From NCBI RefSeq assembly GCF_001005295.1, contig NZ_LBMK01000002.1, positions 1 through 64,000 of the forward strand: DNA of 64,000 nt, written 5' to 3'. The translations under genes were made by a program, and so were the position numbers. Positions 45,944 to 54,967 of the stretch are shown here, one piece after another. Source of the DNA: Streptomyces yangpuensis. Its GTDB lineage: Bacteria; Actinomycetota; Actinomycetes; Streptomycetales; Streptomycetaceae. The first letter of the stretch is position 1. Every line of letters begins with the position of its first letter. The notes under the pieces were generated by a model. The model saw only the letters and a list, made by a program, of their open reading frames with translations, had not been told where the DNA came from and ran no database searches.

Positions 45944-46987
45944 CGGACCGGCAGGGCCGGCGGCATCCGGGTGGAAGACCGACAGGTCGGCCACCTTCTC
46001 GATCCGCCGGCCCGCCTCCCAGTGGGCCCGTCGCAGCCGTCGCAACTGGGCACTGCTCAGCTTGGTGCTGTGCTGCGGGATCGACCGCACCATGCGGGCG
46101 CGCTTCGCCGAGGCGGGGTAGCGGTCGCGCACCCGGTAGGGGTCGTTGAGCAGGTGGTGGGCGGTGCCGACGTGGAAGGCGGCCTTCAGCAGCGCGTAGT
46201 AGGCCGCCGCGCCCACCCCCTTGTCCCGGGCGCAGTGCACCAGCGTCCGCGACGCCTCGAACAGCCGCCACACCACCGGCACCGCCGGTGTGGTGAACAC
46301 GCCGGTCTCCTGGGCGATGCCCTCACCCACGCCGTAGCGGAAGTAGCTGCGCATGTTGCCGAAGCCGTGCTGGGCGTCGTGGAAGATCCGTGCCTCCGGC
46401 AGGTACACCACGGGGATGCCCGCCAGCTGGAGCCGGAAGTCGAACTCCCGGTCCTCGCACCAGTGGATCAGCTCGTCGAAGTGGTAGCCGCCGATGTGGT
46501 CGACGATGTCCCGGTTGTAGATCAGCGGCGGGGACAGCGCGCTGACGTAGTCACCCTCGTCGAACTCCCGTACCCGGGCGGTGAGTTTGCTCAGTGTCCC
46601 GTCCGACTCCCCGTACACCACCTGCCCCTTGACCACCGGGTCGGTGAGCACCGCGCGGACCATGGCGCGGACCACGCCCGGGGCGAAGGTGCAGTCGGAG
46701 TCCATCAGCAGCAGGTACTGCCGGTCGGTGACGGCGGCGCCCGCGTTGTAGGCGGCGCCCAGGTTGCCGACGTCCTCGATCTCGGTGACGGTCAGCGGGC
46801 GGGGGTGCTCCGCGATCAGTTTCAGGACGGCGTCGCTCGGCCCGTTGAGCGCGAGGACGATCTCGACGTCCTCGTCGATCGACGCGATGCAGTCCGCGAT
46901 CCGCAGATCGTCGCGCAGAGCGATGATCACACTGGTCCGGGCGATGCCCTTGTCGACCGACGCCTCGTCCACCAGGTCGGTGGCCAT
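45908..46987 (-). CDS. Glycosyltransferase family 2 of the cluster
   Basis: A 359-residue GT-A protein: SVIIALRDDLRIADCIASID, GNLGAAYNAGAAVTD, the metal-binding LLLMDSDCTFAPG, and the catalytic-base region FDELIHWCEDREFDFRLQLA. No membrane helices. It could attach the amino-sugar (gulosamine) to streptolidine or a precursor. A GGGAG site precedes ATG 46987. It lies 60 nt downstream of the ATP-grasp gene. Confidence 0.88.
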   Translation of the reverse strand: MATDLVDEASVDKGIARTSVIIALRDDLRIADCIASIDEDVEIVLALNGPSDAVLKLIAEHPRPLTVTEIEDVGNLGAAYNAGAAVTDRQYLLLMDSDCTFAPGVVRAMVRAVLTDPVVKGQVVYGESDGTLSKLTARVREFDEGDYVSALSPPLIYNRDIVDHIGGYHFDELIHWCEDREFDFRLQLAGIPVVYLPEARIFHDAQHGFGNMRSYFRYGVGEGIAQETGVFTTPAVPVVWRLFEASRTLVHCARDKGVGAAAYYALLKAAFHVGTAHHLLNDPYRVRDRYPASAKRARMVRSIPQHSTKLSSAQLRRLRRAHWEAGRRIEKVADLSVFHPDAAGPAGPSAAGQARQQQA

Positions 46988-47047
46988 CTCAGTTCTCCCT
47001 CGTCGAACTCGTGTGCCTACGCTGGGCCCGTCGTACGCGTGCGGCGG

Positions 47048-48280
47048 TCACGGGGACCCGTCCTTGAACCGCAGGGGCAGGGCGTTCAGGGCGCGTTCCG
47101 CGATGGCCTCGGCCTCCCCGGCTTCGGGTGCGTGGGCGATCACCCCGGCCAGTACGTCGGCGCCGCCGCGGTAGGACGGCACCACGGCGCCCGGATGCAG
47201 GTCGAGGCCCCAGAACACGTCGTGCACCCCCACCCGGCGGGCGACGTCCCGCGGGTCGCCGACCCACTCGACCACGCCGCCGTCCGCCGGCAGGAACCGC
47301 TGGACCGCCGCCCGGCTGTGCCGAGGGACCAGCTCCGCCCGCTCCAGGGGCCGGCCCAGCGCCAGCCGCACCACATTGGGCAGCGGGTCCACACCCGTCG
47401 CCAGCCGCATCACCTCGGTGGCGATCCGGGCGCCCGTCAGCCGGCAGGTGATCTCCAGCAGGATCACCCGGCCGTCGTGCGTGCGCAGGATGTCGGTGTT
47501 GATCACCGCCGGGTCCAGGCGCAGCGCCTGCGCGCCCCGCCGCACCACGTCGGTCACCTCATCGATCTGCTCCGCCGTCAGCCGGCTGGGAAGGGTGTCC
47601 CCGCCCTCGAAGAAGTGCGGGGCGAACTCCTCCTTGCGCCCGTACTCCCGGTCGGCGAAACCGAAGCGGTGCAGCTCGCCGTCGACCATGAAGGCCGCGA
47701 GGGTGTGCTCGGTCCCCTCCAGGAACTCCTCCACCACGATCCGCCCGCCGGGGCTGAGCCGCAGCGCCTCCTCCGCCAGCCCCCGCACCTGCCCGGCGGT
47801 CTCCACCTTCAGCACGCCCAGCGACCCGGTCTGGTCACTGGGCTTGAGGACCGCCGGCAGGCCGATGTCCGCGACCGCCCGCACCGCCTCGCCGACGCTC
47901 TCGGCGGTGGCGAACCGGGGCAGGTCCAGCCCGGCGGCGCGCAGGATCCGCAGCCGCCGGTCCTTGAGCGTGCAGTCCAGGGCCGTCTCCAGCGGCAGCC
48001 CCGGGCAGCCGAAGCGCCGCGCGAGGGTGCTGATCACCGGCGGGTTGTCCGCGCCCAGCGAGAACACCCCGTCGATCCGGTCGATCCCGGCCGCCGACAA
48101 CTCCGTCAGGACCGCCACGGCGTCGTTCGGATCGGACACGATCAGCACGTCGGCGGCCGCCCGCGCCCGGTCGGTCGGGTGGTCGGTGACCACCACGAGT
48201 TCCCGCCGGGGCGAGCGCAGCTCGGTCAGGGACCGGTCCATGCCCGAGCCGAGCCCGCAGACCAGCAGCCGGTCAGTCAT
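47048..48280 (-). CDS. ATP-grasp ligase
   Basis: A 410-residue ATP-grasp enzyme. The N-terminal Rossmann-like lobe (DRLLVCGLGSGMDRSLTEL) is followed by the nucleotide clamp GLPAVLKPSDQTGSLGVLKV, RIVVEEFLEGTEHTLAAFMV and the metal site VILLEITCRLTGARIATEVM. Such enzymes join a carboxylate to an amine with ATP. Here it may close the streptolidine lactam or form another amide; unproven. ATG 48280 overlaps the deacetylase by 8 nt; a GTG at 48289 is also in frame. Confidence 0.9.
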   Translation of the reverse strand: MTDRLLVCGLGSGMDRSLTELRSPRRELVVVTDHPTDRARAAADVLIVSDPNDAVAVLTELSAAGIDRIDGVFSLGADNPPVISTLARRFGCPGLPLETALDCTLKDRRLRILRAAGLDLPRFATAESVGEAVRAVADIGLPAVLKPSDQTGSLGVLKVETAGQVRGLAEEALRLSPGGRIVVEEFLEGTEHTLAAFMVDGELHRFGFADREYGRKEEFAPHFFEGGDTLPSRLTAEQIDEVTDVVRRGAQALRLDPAVINTDILRTHDGRVILLEITCRLTGARIATEVMRLATGVDPLPNVVRLALGRPLERAELVPRHSRAAVQRFLPADGGVVEWVGDPRDVARRVGVHDVFWGLDLHPGAVVPSYRGGADVLAGVIAHAPEAGEAEAIAERALNALPLRFKDGSP

Positions 48281-48977
48281 GGCCGCCACCGGCCCGGAGT
48301 CCGGCGGGCGGGGCCCCCAGGCTCAGCACCTGGAACACCTCCGCGTGCCCGGAACCGGCCGAGACCGCGCCCCGGTAGCGGGCCAGACCGCGGATGCCCT
48401 CGTCCCACGCGGCGTGCCGCAGCTGGGATACGTACGCCCGCATTGCCTCGACCTTGGTCTCGATCTGCCCGTCGATGTCCTCGGCGTACTGGAAGCGCGC
48501 CATCGGCGCCCAGACCTCGTAGCCGAGCACCAGTTGCGGAGCGGGCATCGCCCGGCCGCCCGTCTCCTGGAAGAACTCCGACTGCGCCATCCACAGCGCC
48601 TCGGTGGTCAGCTGGTGCACCATCCGGTGCTCGACGTCGTCGTCGTTGTCGTGCGGCAGGTACACCACCTGAGGCCGCACCTCGCGCATGACCCGGACCA
48701 GGTCCAGGTGCACCCGCCGGGAGAGGGCGAAGTCCCGCGACGGCTCCTCGAAGCGCACGCAGCGGTGCACACCCAGCGTCTTCGCGGCGTTCTCCGTCTC
48801 CGCGGCGAACTCGGCGTCGCTGACCGCGTCGTCGAGGGCGCTGCGCTCGCGGCCGATGACGATGACCACCGTCACCCGGGCCCCGTCGCGCACGTGCTTG
48901 GCGATGGAGCCACCGCAGCCGATGACGTCGTCGTCGGGATGCGGCGCCACCACCAGGACGTCGGTGATGCCCGTCAC
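48273..48977 (-). CDS. PIG-L (LmbE) family N-acetyl-sugar deacetylase
   Basis: A 234-residue zinc hydrolase with the metal-binding VVAPHPDDDVIGCGGSIAKH and HDNDDDVEHRMVHQLTTEAL. The family removes the acetyl group from GlcNAc-containing compounds. In streptothricin assembly it fits removal of the N-acetyl from the amino-sugar after glycosylation. GTG 48977 overlaps the upstream fusion gene stop (GTGA). Confidence 0.93.
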   Translation of the reverse strand: MTGITDVLVVAPHPDDDVIGCGGSIAKHVRDGARVTVVIVIGRERSALDDAVSDAEFAAETENAAKTLGVHRCVRFEEPSRDFALSRRVHLDLVRVMREVRPQVVYLPHDNDDDVEHRMVHQLTTEALWMAQSEFFQETGGRAMPAPQLVLGYEVWAPMARFQYAEDIDGQIETKVEAMRAYVSQLRHAAWDEGIRGLARYRGAVSAGSGHAEVFQVLSLGAPPAGLRAGGGHD

Positions 48978-51001
48978 GCGCCCGCCTCCGGCGCTTCCCC
49001 GGCCCAGCGGGCCCACTGGCCGGTCAGCGCGGCACCCTCGGCGAACGGCACGCGTGCCGTGTGACCCAGGATCCGGCGGGCCTTGTCGTAGCCGGCGCGG
49101 GCCGTCGCCCGGTACAGCTCCAGCTCCCAGTCGGCGACCGGCTCCCCGGCCGCCTCGCCCGCGGTGTCCAGCGGGCCGCGCAGCGCGCGGATCCCGTCGA
49201 AGAAGGTGCCCCAGCCCAGCTCCTCGGGGTGGCCCACGAGGAACCGCTCGCCCGCGGCGGCCCCGGTGTCCGCGGCCAGGAGCACCGCGTCGGCCAGGTC
49301 GTCCACGTACACGGCGTTGCACACGCCGCCCTCGCCGCCCGCCGGCAGCTGAGCGAAGTCGCCCGCCGGACGGCGGAGCTGGGCGGTGGTCCACTGGCCG
49401 CCCCACGGGCCGTACACCACGCCCGGCTGGAGCACGACCGTCTCCAGGACGCCGCCGTGCGCCTCCAGCACCAGCTGCTCGGCGGCCAGCTTCTGCTGCT
49501 CGTACTCGCGGTCGGCGGGGTCGGCCGGCCGCGCGGGGGAGTCCTCGGTGAGGGCGCCGGTCACGGCCGGGTCGTAGACGTCGACGGTGCTCAGGTGCAC
49601 CACACGGCGTACGCCCGCGGCGCGGGCCGCGGCCAGGACATGCGCGGTGCCCTCGACGGAGGCGGCCCAGCGGCCGGCCTCGTCACCGGCGCTGCCGAAC
49701 GCGCAGTGCACCACGGTGTCGCAGCCCTCGAAGGCCGCGCGCAGCGTGTCGGGGTCCAGCAGATCGCCCTGGCGGAACTCCAGCCGGTCCTGCGGCAGGA
49801 CCGACAGCCGCGCCGCCCGGCCGAAGCCGCGCACCACAGGCCGGACCCTGGCCTCGGTGCCGAGGACCAGCCGCTCGACGATCCGGCCGCCGATGAACCC
49901 GCTCGCGCCGGTCACCGCCACGGTGCGCCCGGCCAGTACGGGGCCTGCCGGCGCCTCACCGTCCCGTACGGTCCACGGCTGCGCGGCCCGCTGGTGGCCG
50001 GGGCCGCCGTAGCACTCCTGGATCAGCTCGACGACGCGAACGCCGTCCTGCGGGGAGGAGTGGACGGCGGCGGAGCCGCGCACGGCGGCCGCGAAGTTGC
50101 CCAGCTGCTCGGTGAAGAGCAGTTCCCACTCGCCCTGCGCGGGGGCGACGGCGTCCACGTCGCCACGGTGCAGTTCCACCCCGTCCGCGGTGATCAGCGT
50201 GCACTCGCCGGCCGGGAAGTCGGTGCCGATGGTCACGGTCGCCCGGGTGCCGGTGACCTTGCAGCTGATGCCGAGGTCGCGCAGTCGGCTGAACTCGCAG
50301 TGCACGTCGGTGGTGCCGAAGCGCAGGTGGGCGGAGGAGTCGGTCTCCACCCCGCCGAGGGAGTTGTCCTCGTAGCGGACCACCTCCACCTCGGGGCCGA
50401 GCCACCACAGCAGGGTGTCGAAGACGTGCGAGGCGGTGTCGGTGAGCACGCCGCCGCCTGCCAGGCGCCGGTCGAACATCGACCAGGAGACCGGCTCGTG
50501 GGCGTAGGGGTGGCCCTCCGACCAGTCGACCCGCACCACGTCACCGAGCTCGCCGCCGTCGATGAGCCGCTTGACCCAGGCGTAGGCCGGGAAGAGCCGG
50601 CGCGGATGGGCCATCGCGAGCACCGGGGCGCCCTCGGCGGCGGCGGTGGCGGCCAGCGCCTTCGCGTCCTCCACCGAGGTGGTCATCGGCTTCTCCAGCA
50701 GGACGTGTTTGCCGGCCGCCAGCAGCGCCTGGACGATCGGCGCGTGCAGGGTGTGCGGCGCCACGACCACCGCCGCGTCGAAGGCGTCGGCGGCCTCGGC
50801 CGGGTCGGTGGCGAGCACCACCCGGTCGGCGTCGGTGCCGCCGAGCTCCCGGTAGAGGGCGAGGGCGTCCTCGGCCTGGCGCGGGTCGCGGTCGATGAGC
50901 GCGGTCAGCTGTACGTCGCCCTTGAGCGCGGGCAGGGCGGGCAGGTGGCAGCCGCGGGCGGCGGCGCCGCACCCGACGATGGCGAGGCGTACGGGAGGCA
51001 T
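48974..51001 (-). CDS. Gfo/Idh/MocA oxidoreductase fused to extended-SDR epimerase
   Basis: A 675-residue fusion. Residues 1-345 are a Gfo/Idh/MocA NAD(P) oxidoreductase: RLAIVGCGAAARGCHLP, the catalytic EKP motif (LLEKPMTTSVEDA, 103-105) and AGGGVLTDTASHVFDTLLWW. Residues ~355-675 are an extended SDR with TGASGFIGG (364-372), VVHLSTVDVYDPA and the Tyr-x3-Lys-type REYEQQKLAAEQ. Both halves look functional. Gulosamine is the 3,4-bis-epimer of glucosamine, so a redox epimerase joined to an SDR could invert both carbons of an NDP-sugar; this is inference. It lies in the PIG-L operon. Confidence 0.9.
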   Translation of the reverse strand: MPPVRLAIVGCGAAARGCHLPALPALKGDVQLTALIDRDPRQAEDALALYRELGGTDADRVVLATDPAEAADAFDAAVVVAPHTLHAPIVQALLAAGKHVLLEKPMTTSVEDAKALAATAAAEGAPVLAMAHPRRLFPAYAWVKRLIDGGELGDVVRVDWSEGHPYAHEPVSWSMFDRRLAGGGVLTDTASHVFDTLLWWLGPEVEVVRYEDNSLGGVETDSSAHLRFGTTDVHCEFSRLRDLGISCKVTGTRATVTIGTDFPAGECTLITADGVELHRGDVDAVAPAQGEWELLFTEQLGNFAAAVRGSAAVHSSPQDGVRVVELIQECYGGPGHQRAAQPWTVRDGEAPAGPVLAGRTVAVTGASGFIGGRIVERLVLGTEARVRPVVRGFGRAARLSVLPQDRLEFRQGDLLDPDTLRAAFEGCDTVVHCAFGSAGDEAGRWAASVEGTAHVLAAARAAGVRRVVHLSTVDVYDPAVTGALTEDSPARPADPADREYEQQKLAAEQLVLEAHGGVLETVVLQPGVVYGPWGGQWTTAQLRRPAGDFAQLPAGGEGGVCNAVYVDDLADAVLLAADTGAAAGERFLVGHPEELGWGTFFDGIRALRGPLDTAGEAAGEPVADWELELYRATARAGYDKARRILGHTARVPFAEGAALTGQWARWAGEAPEAGA

Positions 51002-51068
51002 GGTTCTCTCCAGGGTGGTCGAAGATCGGGGGTGGGGTGAGGCGGCCGGGCGCGCGGCCCGGAGCCGG

Positions 51069-51818
51069 TCAGGGTGCGGCGGGGCCGGCGGGGTGGTGCA
51101 CCCACACGTTGGGTTCCGTATAGGTGCCGTGGTCGTCCGCGGCGACCCGCAGCGGTACGAGGGCCCCGGGCAGGAGGTGCTCGCCCGGGCCGGGCAGCGG
51201 GTGCCCCAGGAACTCCGCCCAGCGGACAACCGGCTGACGGATCACCAGGGAGGCGCGGGCGATACCGAGTTGGCGGGCCCCCAGCTCCAGGTGGGTGCGC
51301 AGCCAGGGGTCGAAGCAGCGCCCGTCGGGCCGCCGCCAGGCTGCGTACTCGTCGATCGGGATCAGCGGGTAGAGCGGCTTGCGGGTGGGCCGGACCGGGA
51401 TGATCACCCCGCGCGGGGCGTGCCGGGCGGCCCGCCGCCGGACCTCGGTGAGCAGCCGTTCGGCGTGGCCGGCCGCCCGGTGCGCGGGGTCCACGGACAC
51501 CGACAGCATGCATACGGCGTCCGGGCAGTCAGGCGGGGCCTGGTCGACGCCCCGCACCAGGACCTCGTCGCTGCCGGACGGCAGCGACGAGGTCGTGCCG
51601 TCCCAGTGGACCGGCAGGCCGTTGGCGGCCGCGACCAGGCGCCCGGCGCCGTCCACCAGGCACAGCTGGTGCTCGGCGTAGCGGTCGTACATGCCGTGCC
51701 AGCGCCAGTTGCCGGGGGACTCCCAGCTCATGAACGCGGGCATGTTGGCACCGATCAGGGCGTCGACCTCGGGCAGCAGCCACGGGTCACGGGACAGGTC
51801 GGTGAGGGTGAGGGCCAC
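51069..51818 (-). CDS. GNAT-like N-acetyltransferase
   Basis: A 249-residue protein with ALTLTDLSRDPWLLPEVDAL at the N-terminus and a likely acetyl-CoA motif at VCMLSVSVDPAHRAAGHAER, followed by LLTEVRRRAARHAPRGVIIP. The R/Q-x-x-G-x-G/A core is degenerate (HRAAGHA). WHGMYDRYAEHQLCLVDGAG precedes it. It lies 6 nt after the arginine hydroxylase gene, so it is part of the streptolidine operon. The acyl acceptor is unknown; an N-acetylated intermediate would agree with the deacetylase downstream. Confidence 0.72.
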   Translation of the reverse strand: MALTLTDLSRDPWLLPEVDALIGANMPAFMSWESPGNWRWHGMYDRYAEHQLCLVDGAGRLVAAANGLPVHWDGTTSSLPSGSDEVLVRGVDQAPPDCPDAVCMLSVSVDPAHRAAGHAERLLTEVRRRAARHAPRGVIIPVRPTRKPLYPLIPIDEYAAWRRPDGRCFDPWLRTHLELGARQLGIARASLVIRQPVVRWAEFLGHPLPGPGEHLLPGALVPLRVAADDHGTYTEPNVWVHHPAGPAAP

Positions 51819-51824
51819 CGCGTG

Positions 51825-52859
51825 TCAGCCCAGGAGCCGGGTGGCGGCCGTGGCCCGCATCTCGCGGGAGCGGCGCAGGTCCGTCGTCACGCAGACCCGC
51901 TTCAGCCAGCGGTCGGTGCCGTCGTAGCGGGCCTGGAAGGGCAGCCGGCCGTGCACGGCCCGGTGGTTGTCGATGAAGAGCACGTCGCCCTGGTCCGCGA
52001 CGACCTCCCGCATCCCGGCGTCGACCACCTTGAACAGTGCGTCGTAGGCCCGCCGCGCCTCGGTGTCGTCCTCCGGTACGGAGGTGAAGTACGGGTCCAG
52101 GCGCATGTACGGGTCCAGGCGCGAGCCGTAGAGCAGCGCGCCCAGCGGCCGCTCGTCGATCATCCGCTGGATGGTGGCGAACCGGGCCGCCTCCTCCTCG
52201 GAGGCGATCGTGTTGTTCTTCGGCAGGTGCGACTCGTCGGGCGCGATGTAGAAGCGCGGCTCGAAGAGGATGTCGATGTCCTCGGCCGACAGGGAGGACA
52301 GATCCAGCTCGCCGACCGTCGTGGGTACGTGGTCGGGATTGCGCAGCGCGCCGAGGATCAGGTAGTCGCTGCGGTAGGGGTGGAAGGCGTCCTCGGTGTG
52401 CCAGGTCAGCAGTTCCTTGCTGCCCATGCCGAGCTGGTCGTTCTCGTGCTGGCGGATCGGGAAGATGTCGTGCACGAGGTGCCCGTCCTGCTGCGTGGCC
52501 CAGCCGAAGGGCTCGCCGAGCAGCGCCGAGTACAGCATCAGCAGCAGCTCTTCGGGGAACTCCGGTCCGGGCCGGCCGCGGCCGCGCCAGTGGTCGGGTG
52601 TGGGGCCGATGCGCCGCTGGTCGAAATCGTGCCCGCGGATCACGGTGTGGCCGTGGCGGTCGCCGAGTTTGAACTCGCGCAGGAAGCCCTGCACGCCTTC
52701 GGGCAGCCGGGCCGCGAGGCGCGGCAGGTCGTGCAGCAGCTGGGGGTCGCCGAAGGAGGGATAGGAGGCCGCCAGTTCGAGGGCGAGCTCCGCTGTGGCG
52801 GACGCCTCGTCGGCGGTCAGGGTGTAACCGGGCGTGGACTGGTCGGTGAGGTTCGACAT
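51825..52859 (-). CDS. Fe(II)/2-oxoglutarate arginine hydroxylase (VioC/OrfP-like)
   Basis: A 344-residue oxygenase of the clavaminate-synthase-like family. The iron ligands are His154 and Glu156 (LLTWHTEDAFHPYRSDYLIL) and His303 (IDNHRAVHGRLPF), with Arg321 as the likely 2-oxoglutarate contact. VioC hydroxylates L-arginine at C3; the streptothricin enzyme OrfP is reported to hydroxylate twice to 3,4-dihydroxyarginine. The presence of a downstream PLP cyclase supports the OrfP role. ATG 52859 is clear. Confidence 0.93.
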   Translation of the reverse strand: MSNLTDQSTPGYTLTADEASATAELALELAASYPSFGDPQLLHDLPRLAARLPEGVQGFLREFKLGDRHGHTVIRGHDFDQRRIGPTPDHWRGRGRPGPEFPEELLLMLYSALLGEPFGWATQQDGHLVHDIFPIRQHENDQLGMGSKELLTWHTEDAFHPYRSDYLILGALRNPDHVPTTVGELDLSSLSAEDIDILFEPRFYIAPDESHLPKNNTIASEEEAARFATIQRMIDERPLGALLYGSRLDPYMRLDPYFTSVPEDDTEARRAYDALFKVVDAGMREVVADQGDVLFIDNHRAVHGRLPFQARYDGTDRWLKRVCVTTDLRRSREMRATAATRLLG

Positions 52860-52987
52860 GCCAACTCTCGCTGAGTGGTCGGGGAAGGGGTGCTGCTCGC
52901 GGCCGGCCGGAGCCGGGCCGCGGGCCCTCGGGTGGTGCGGGTGTGCGGGGCGGGGCCGGATGCGGCCCCGCCCCGGGAACGCGGTGG

Positions 52988-54967
52988 TCAGGGGCGGGCG
53001 ACCGCGCGGCCGGCGAGCACGTCGGCGAACAGTCGTGGCGTCGGGGCCGTGAAGAGCGCGCTCGCGCGCAGTCCGGCTGCGTCGGGCCGGGACTCGCGCA
53101 GTCGCGCGAGCAGGCGCAGGGCCAGCAGGGACTGGCCGCCGTGGTCGAAGAAGTTGTCGTCGGGGCCGAGGGCGGGGGCGTCAAGGACCTCGCGGAAGAG
53201 GGCCAGCACGGTGCCCAGCGGCTCCTGCCCGGTGCCCGCGGCTTCCGGGACCGGTGCCGCTGCCGCGACCGGTGCCGCTGCCGTGGCCGGCGCCCCGGAG
53301 GCGGCGGAGGCCGCAGCCGCCCAGGTGGCCAGCCGCCGCTTGTCGACCTTGCCGTGCGGGTTCTTCGGCAGGACGGACACCCGGTACAGCACCCGCGGCA
53401 CCGCCCAGTCGGGCAGCTGTGCCTCCAGCGGGGCCACCAGGGCGTCCCGGTCGGCGCCCGTGAGCCGGACGGCCTCGCCGGGCAGGGGCGCCGCCGCGGG
53501 GTCGGCCGGCACGGTGAACGCCCACAGGACGGTGCCGGTCTCGGGGTCGGGGAAGACCACGGCCTGGCCGACGCCGCCCTCGCACAGAGCGCGCTCCACC
53601 CGGGCGGGCTCCAGCCGGTGTCCGCGGATCTTGACCTGGTCGTCGACCCGGCCGAGGAAGACCAGCTGCCCGTCCGCGTCGATCCGGCCCAGGTCCCCCG
53701 TGCGGTACACACGGCCGCCCGGGGTGCTCGCGTACGGGTCGGGCACGAAGCGGCGGGCGGTGGCCTCCTCGTCGTCGAGGAAGCCGCGGGCCAGCAGCGG
53801 GCCGCCGATGTGGATCTCCCCGGTCCCGCCGTCCGGGACCGGGCGGCCGTCCTGCCGGATGCTGATCTCCACGTCCTGCAGGGCGGTGCCGAGCGGCACC
53901 TCCTCGGCGTCGGAGGGCAGCAGCCCGGTGTAGAAGGTGGAGCTGACGGTGCATTCGGTCAGCCCGTAGACGTGGGCAAGGACCGCGGGCTGCCGGGCCT
54001 GCCAGCGCCGGTAGGGGACCGGGTCCATCCGCTCGCCGCCCACCACCACGGTGCGCAGGGTCTCCGGCGTGGCCGTGCCGCTCCCGTCCAGCCAGCGGGC
54101 GTACTCCAGCCAGTACTGGGTGGACAGTTCGACCACGGTGGCCCGGGTCCGGGCCAGGGCGATGTGCAGTTCCTCGGCGTCCAGCGCCCGGGTGTCCTCG
54201 CGGCACACCACGGCCGCTCCCGCGGCGAACGCGGGGAAGACCTCCTCGATCAGCACGTCGAAGCCCAGCGACGCCACCTGGAGCCAGCGGTCGTGCGCGG
54301 TCAGTTCCAGCCGGCTCGCGACCGCGGCCGCGAAGCGGCGCAGCGCGTCCCGCTCGATGACCGTGCCCTTGGGCCGGCCGGTGGAGCCGGAGGTGAACAG
54401 CACGTACGCCACATCGGACCCGTCGGCCCGGCGCACCGGACGGGCCGGTTCCGTGACGTCCGCGTCCTCGGCGGGGCCGTGCGGTACGCAGGCCCCCTCG
54501 GGCGCGTGCGCCCCGTCGCCCAGCCACACCGCGGCGGCTGTGCGGGCCACCAGCGCCGTACGGGCGGCGGGCGGCAGCCGGTCGTCCAGGACGGTGAACC
54601 CGGCGCCGGCCTTGAGCGCCGCCAGCATGCCGAGCACCGTACGGGCGGGGTCGCCGAAGGCGAGGCCCACCAGCTCCCCGGGGCCCGCGCCGCGCTCCGC
54701 GAGGAAGGCGGCCCAGGCGTCGGTGAGCCGGTCCGCGTCCCGGTAGGTCAGCACCCGGTGCGGGGTCACGAGCGCGGGCCCGCCGGTGTGCTCGCGGACC
54801 GAGTGCTCCCACAGGTCGAGCACGTCGGGCCCGGTCACGTCGGGTTCGGTCACGGCGGGTTCGGTCACGTCAGGCCCGGTTGTGTCGGGCCCGGTCGCAC
54901 CAGGCCCGTTCAGGTCTGCCCCGGTCACGTCAGGCCCGTTCACGTCAGGCCCGGTCACGGCGGTCAC
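52988..54967 (-). CDS. NRPS adenylation-carrier didomain protein
   Basis: A 659-residue protein. After a low-complexity N-terminus of ~45 residues, the A domain runs to ~545 with YVLFTSGSTGRPKGTVIERD, VYGLTECTVSSTFYTG, YRTGDLGRIDADGQLVFLGR and the A10 Lys in PKNPHGKVDKRRLA. A carrier domain closes the protein with DNFFDHGGQSLLALRLLARL, whose Ser takes phosphopantetheine. Its substrate may be the cyclised arginine derivative or beta-lysine. GTG 54967 overlaps the PLP enzyme stop (GTGA). Confidence 0.92.
   Translation of the reverse strand: MTAVTGPDVNGPDVTGADLNGPGATGPDTTGPDVTEPAVTEPDVTGPDVLDLWEHSVREHTGGPALVTPHRVLTYRDADRLTDAWAAFLAERGAGPGELVGLAFGDPARTVLGMLAALKAGAGFTVLDDRLPPAARTALVARTAAAVWLGDGAHAPEGACVPHGPAEDADVTEPARPVRRADGSDVAYVLFTSGSTGRPKGTVIERDALRRFAAAVASRLELTAHDRWLQVASLGFDVLIEEVFPAFAAGAAVVCREDTRALDAEELHIALARTRATVVELSTQYWLEYARWLDGSGTATPETLRTVVVGGERMDPVPYRRWQARQPAVLAHVYGLTECTVSSTFYTGLLPSDAEEVPLGTALQDVEISIRQDGRPVPDGGTGEIHIGGPLLARGFLDDEEATARRFVPDPYASTPGGRVYRTGDLGRIDADGQLVFLGRVDDQVKIRGHRLEPARVERALCEGGVGQAVVFPDPETGTVLWAFTVPADPAAAPLPGEAVRLTGADRDALVAPLEAQLPDWAVPRVLYRVSVLPKNPHGKVDKRRLATWAAAASAASGAPATAAAPVAAAAPVPEAAGTGQEPLGTVLALFREVLDAPALGPDDNFFDHGGQSLLALRLLARLRESRPDAAGLRASALFTAPTPRLFADVLAGRAVARP
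54829..54966. repeat. ~15-bp tandem repeat encoding T-G-P-D-V units
   Basis: About nine degenerate copies of a 15-bp unit (GGCCCGGTCACGTCA type) fill 54,829-54,966. On the minus strand they encode the N-terminal GPDVNGPDVTG-like segment of the adenylation-carrier protein. The repeat lies exactly at the junction with the PLP gene, before the folded domain begins. Confidence 0.8.

Noticed and set aside
45971..48691. 906-codon plus-strand frame
   Set aside because: Covers GT2, ATP-grasp and deacetylase genes on the opposite strand, all with clear motifs; the plus-strand product is unrelated to any fold I know.
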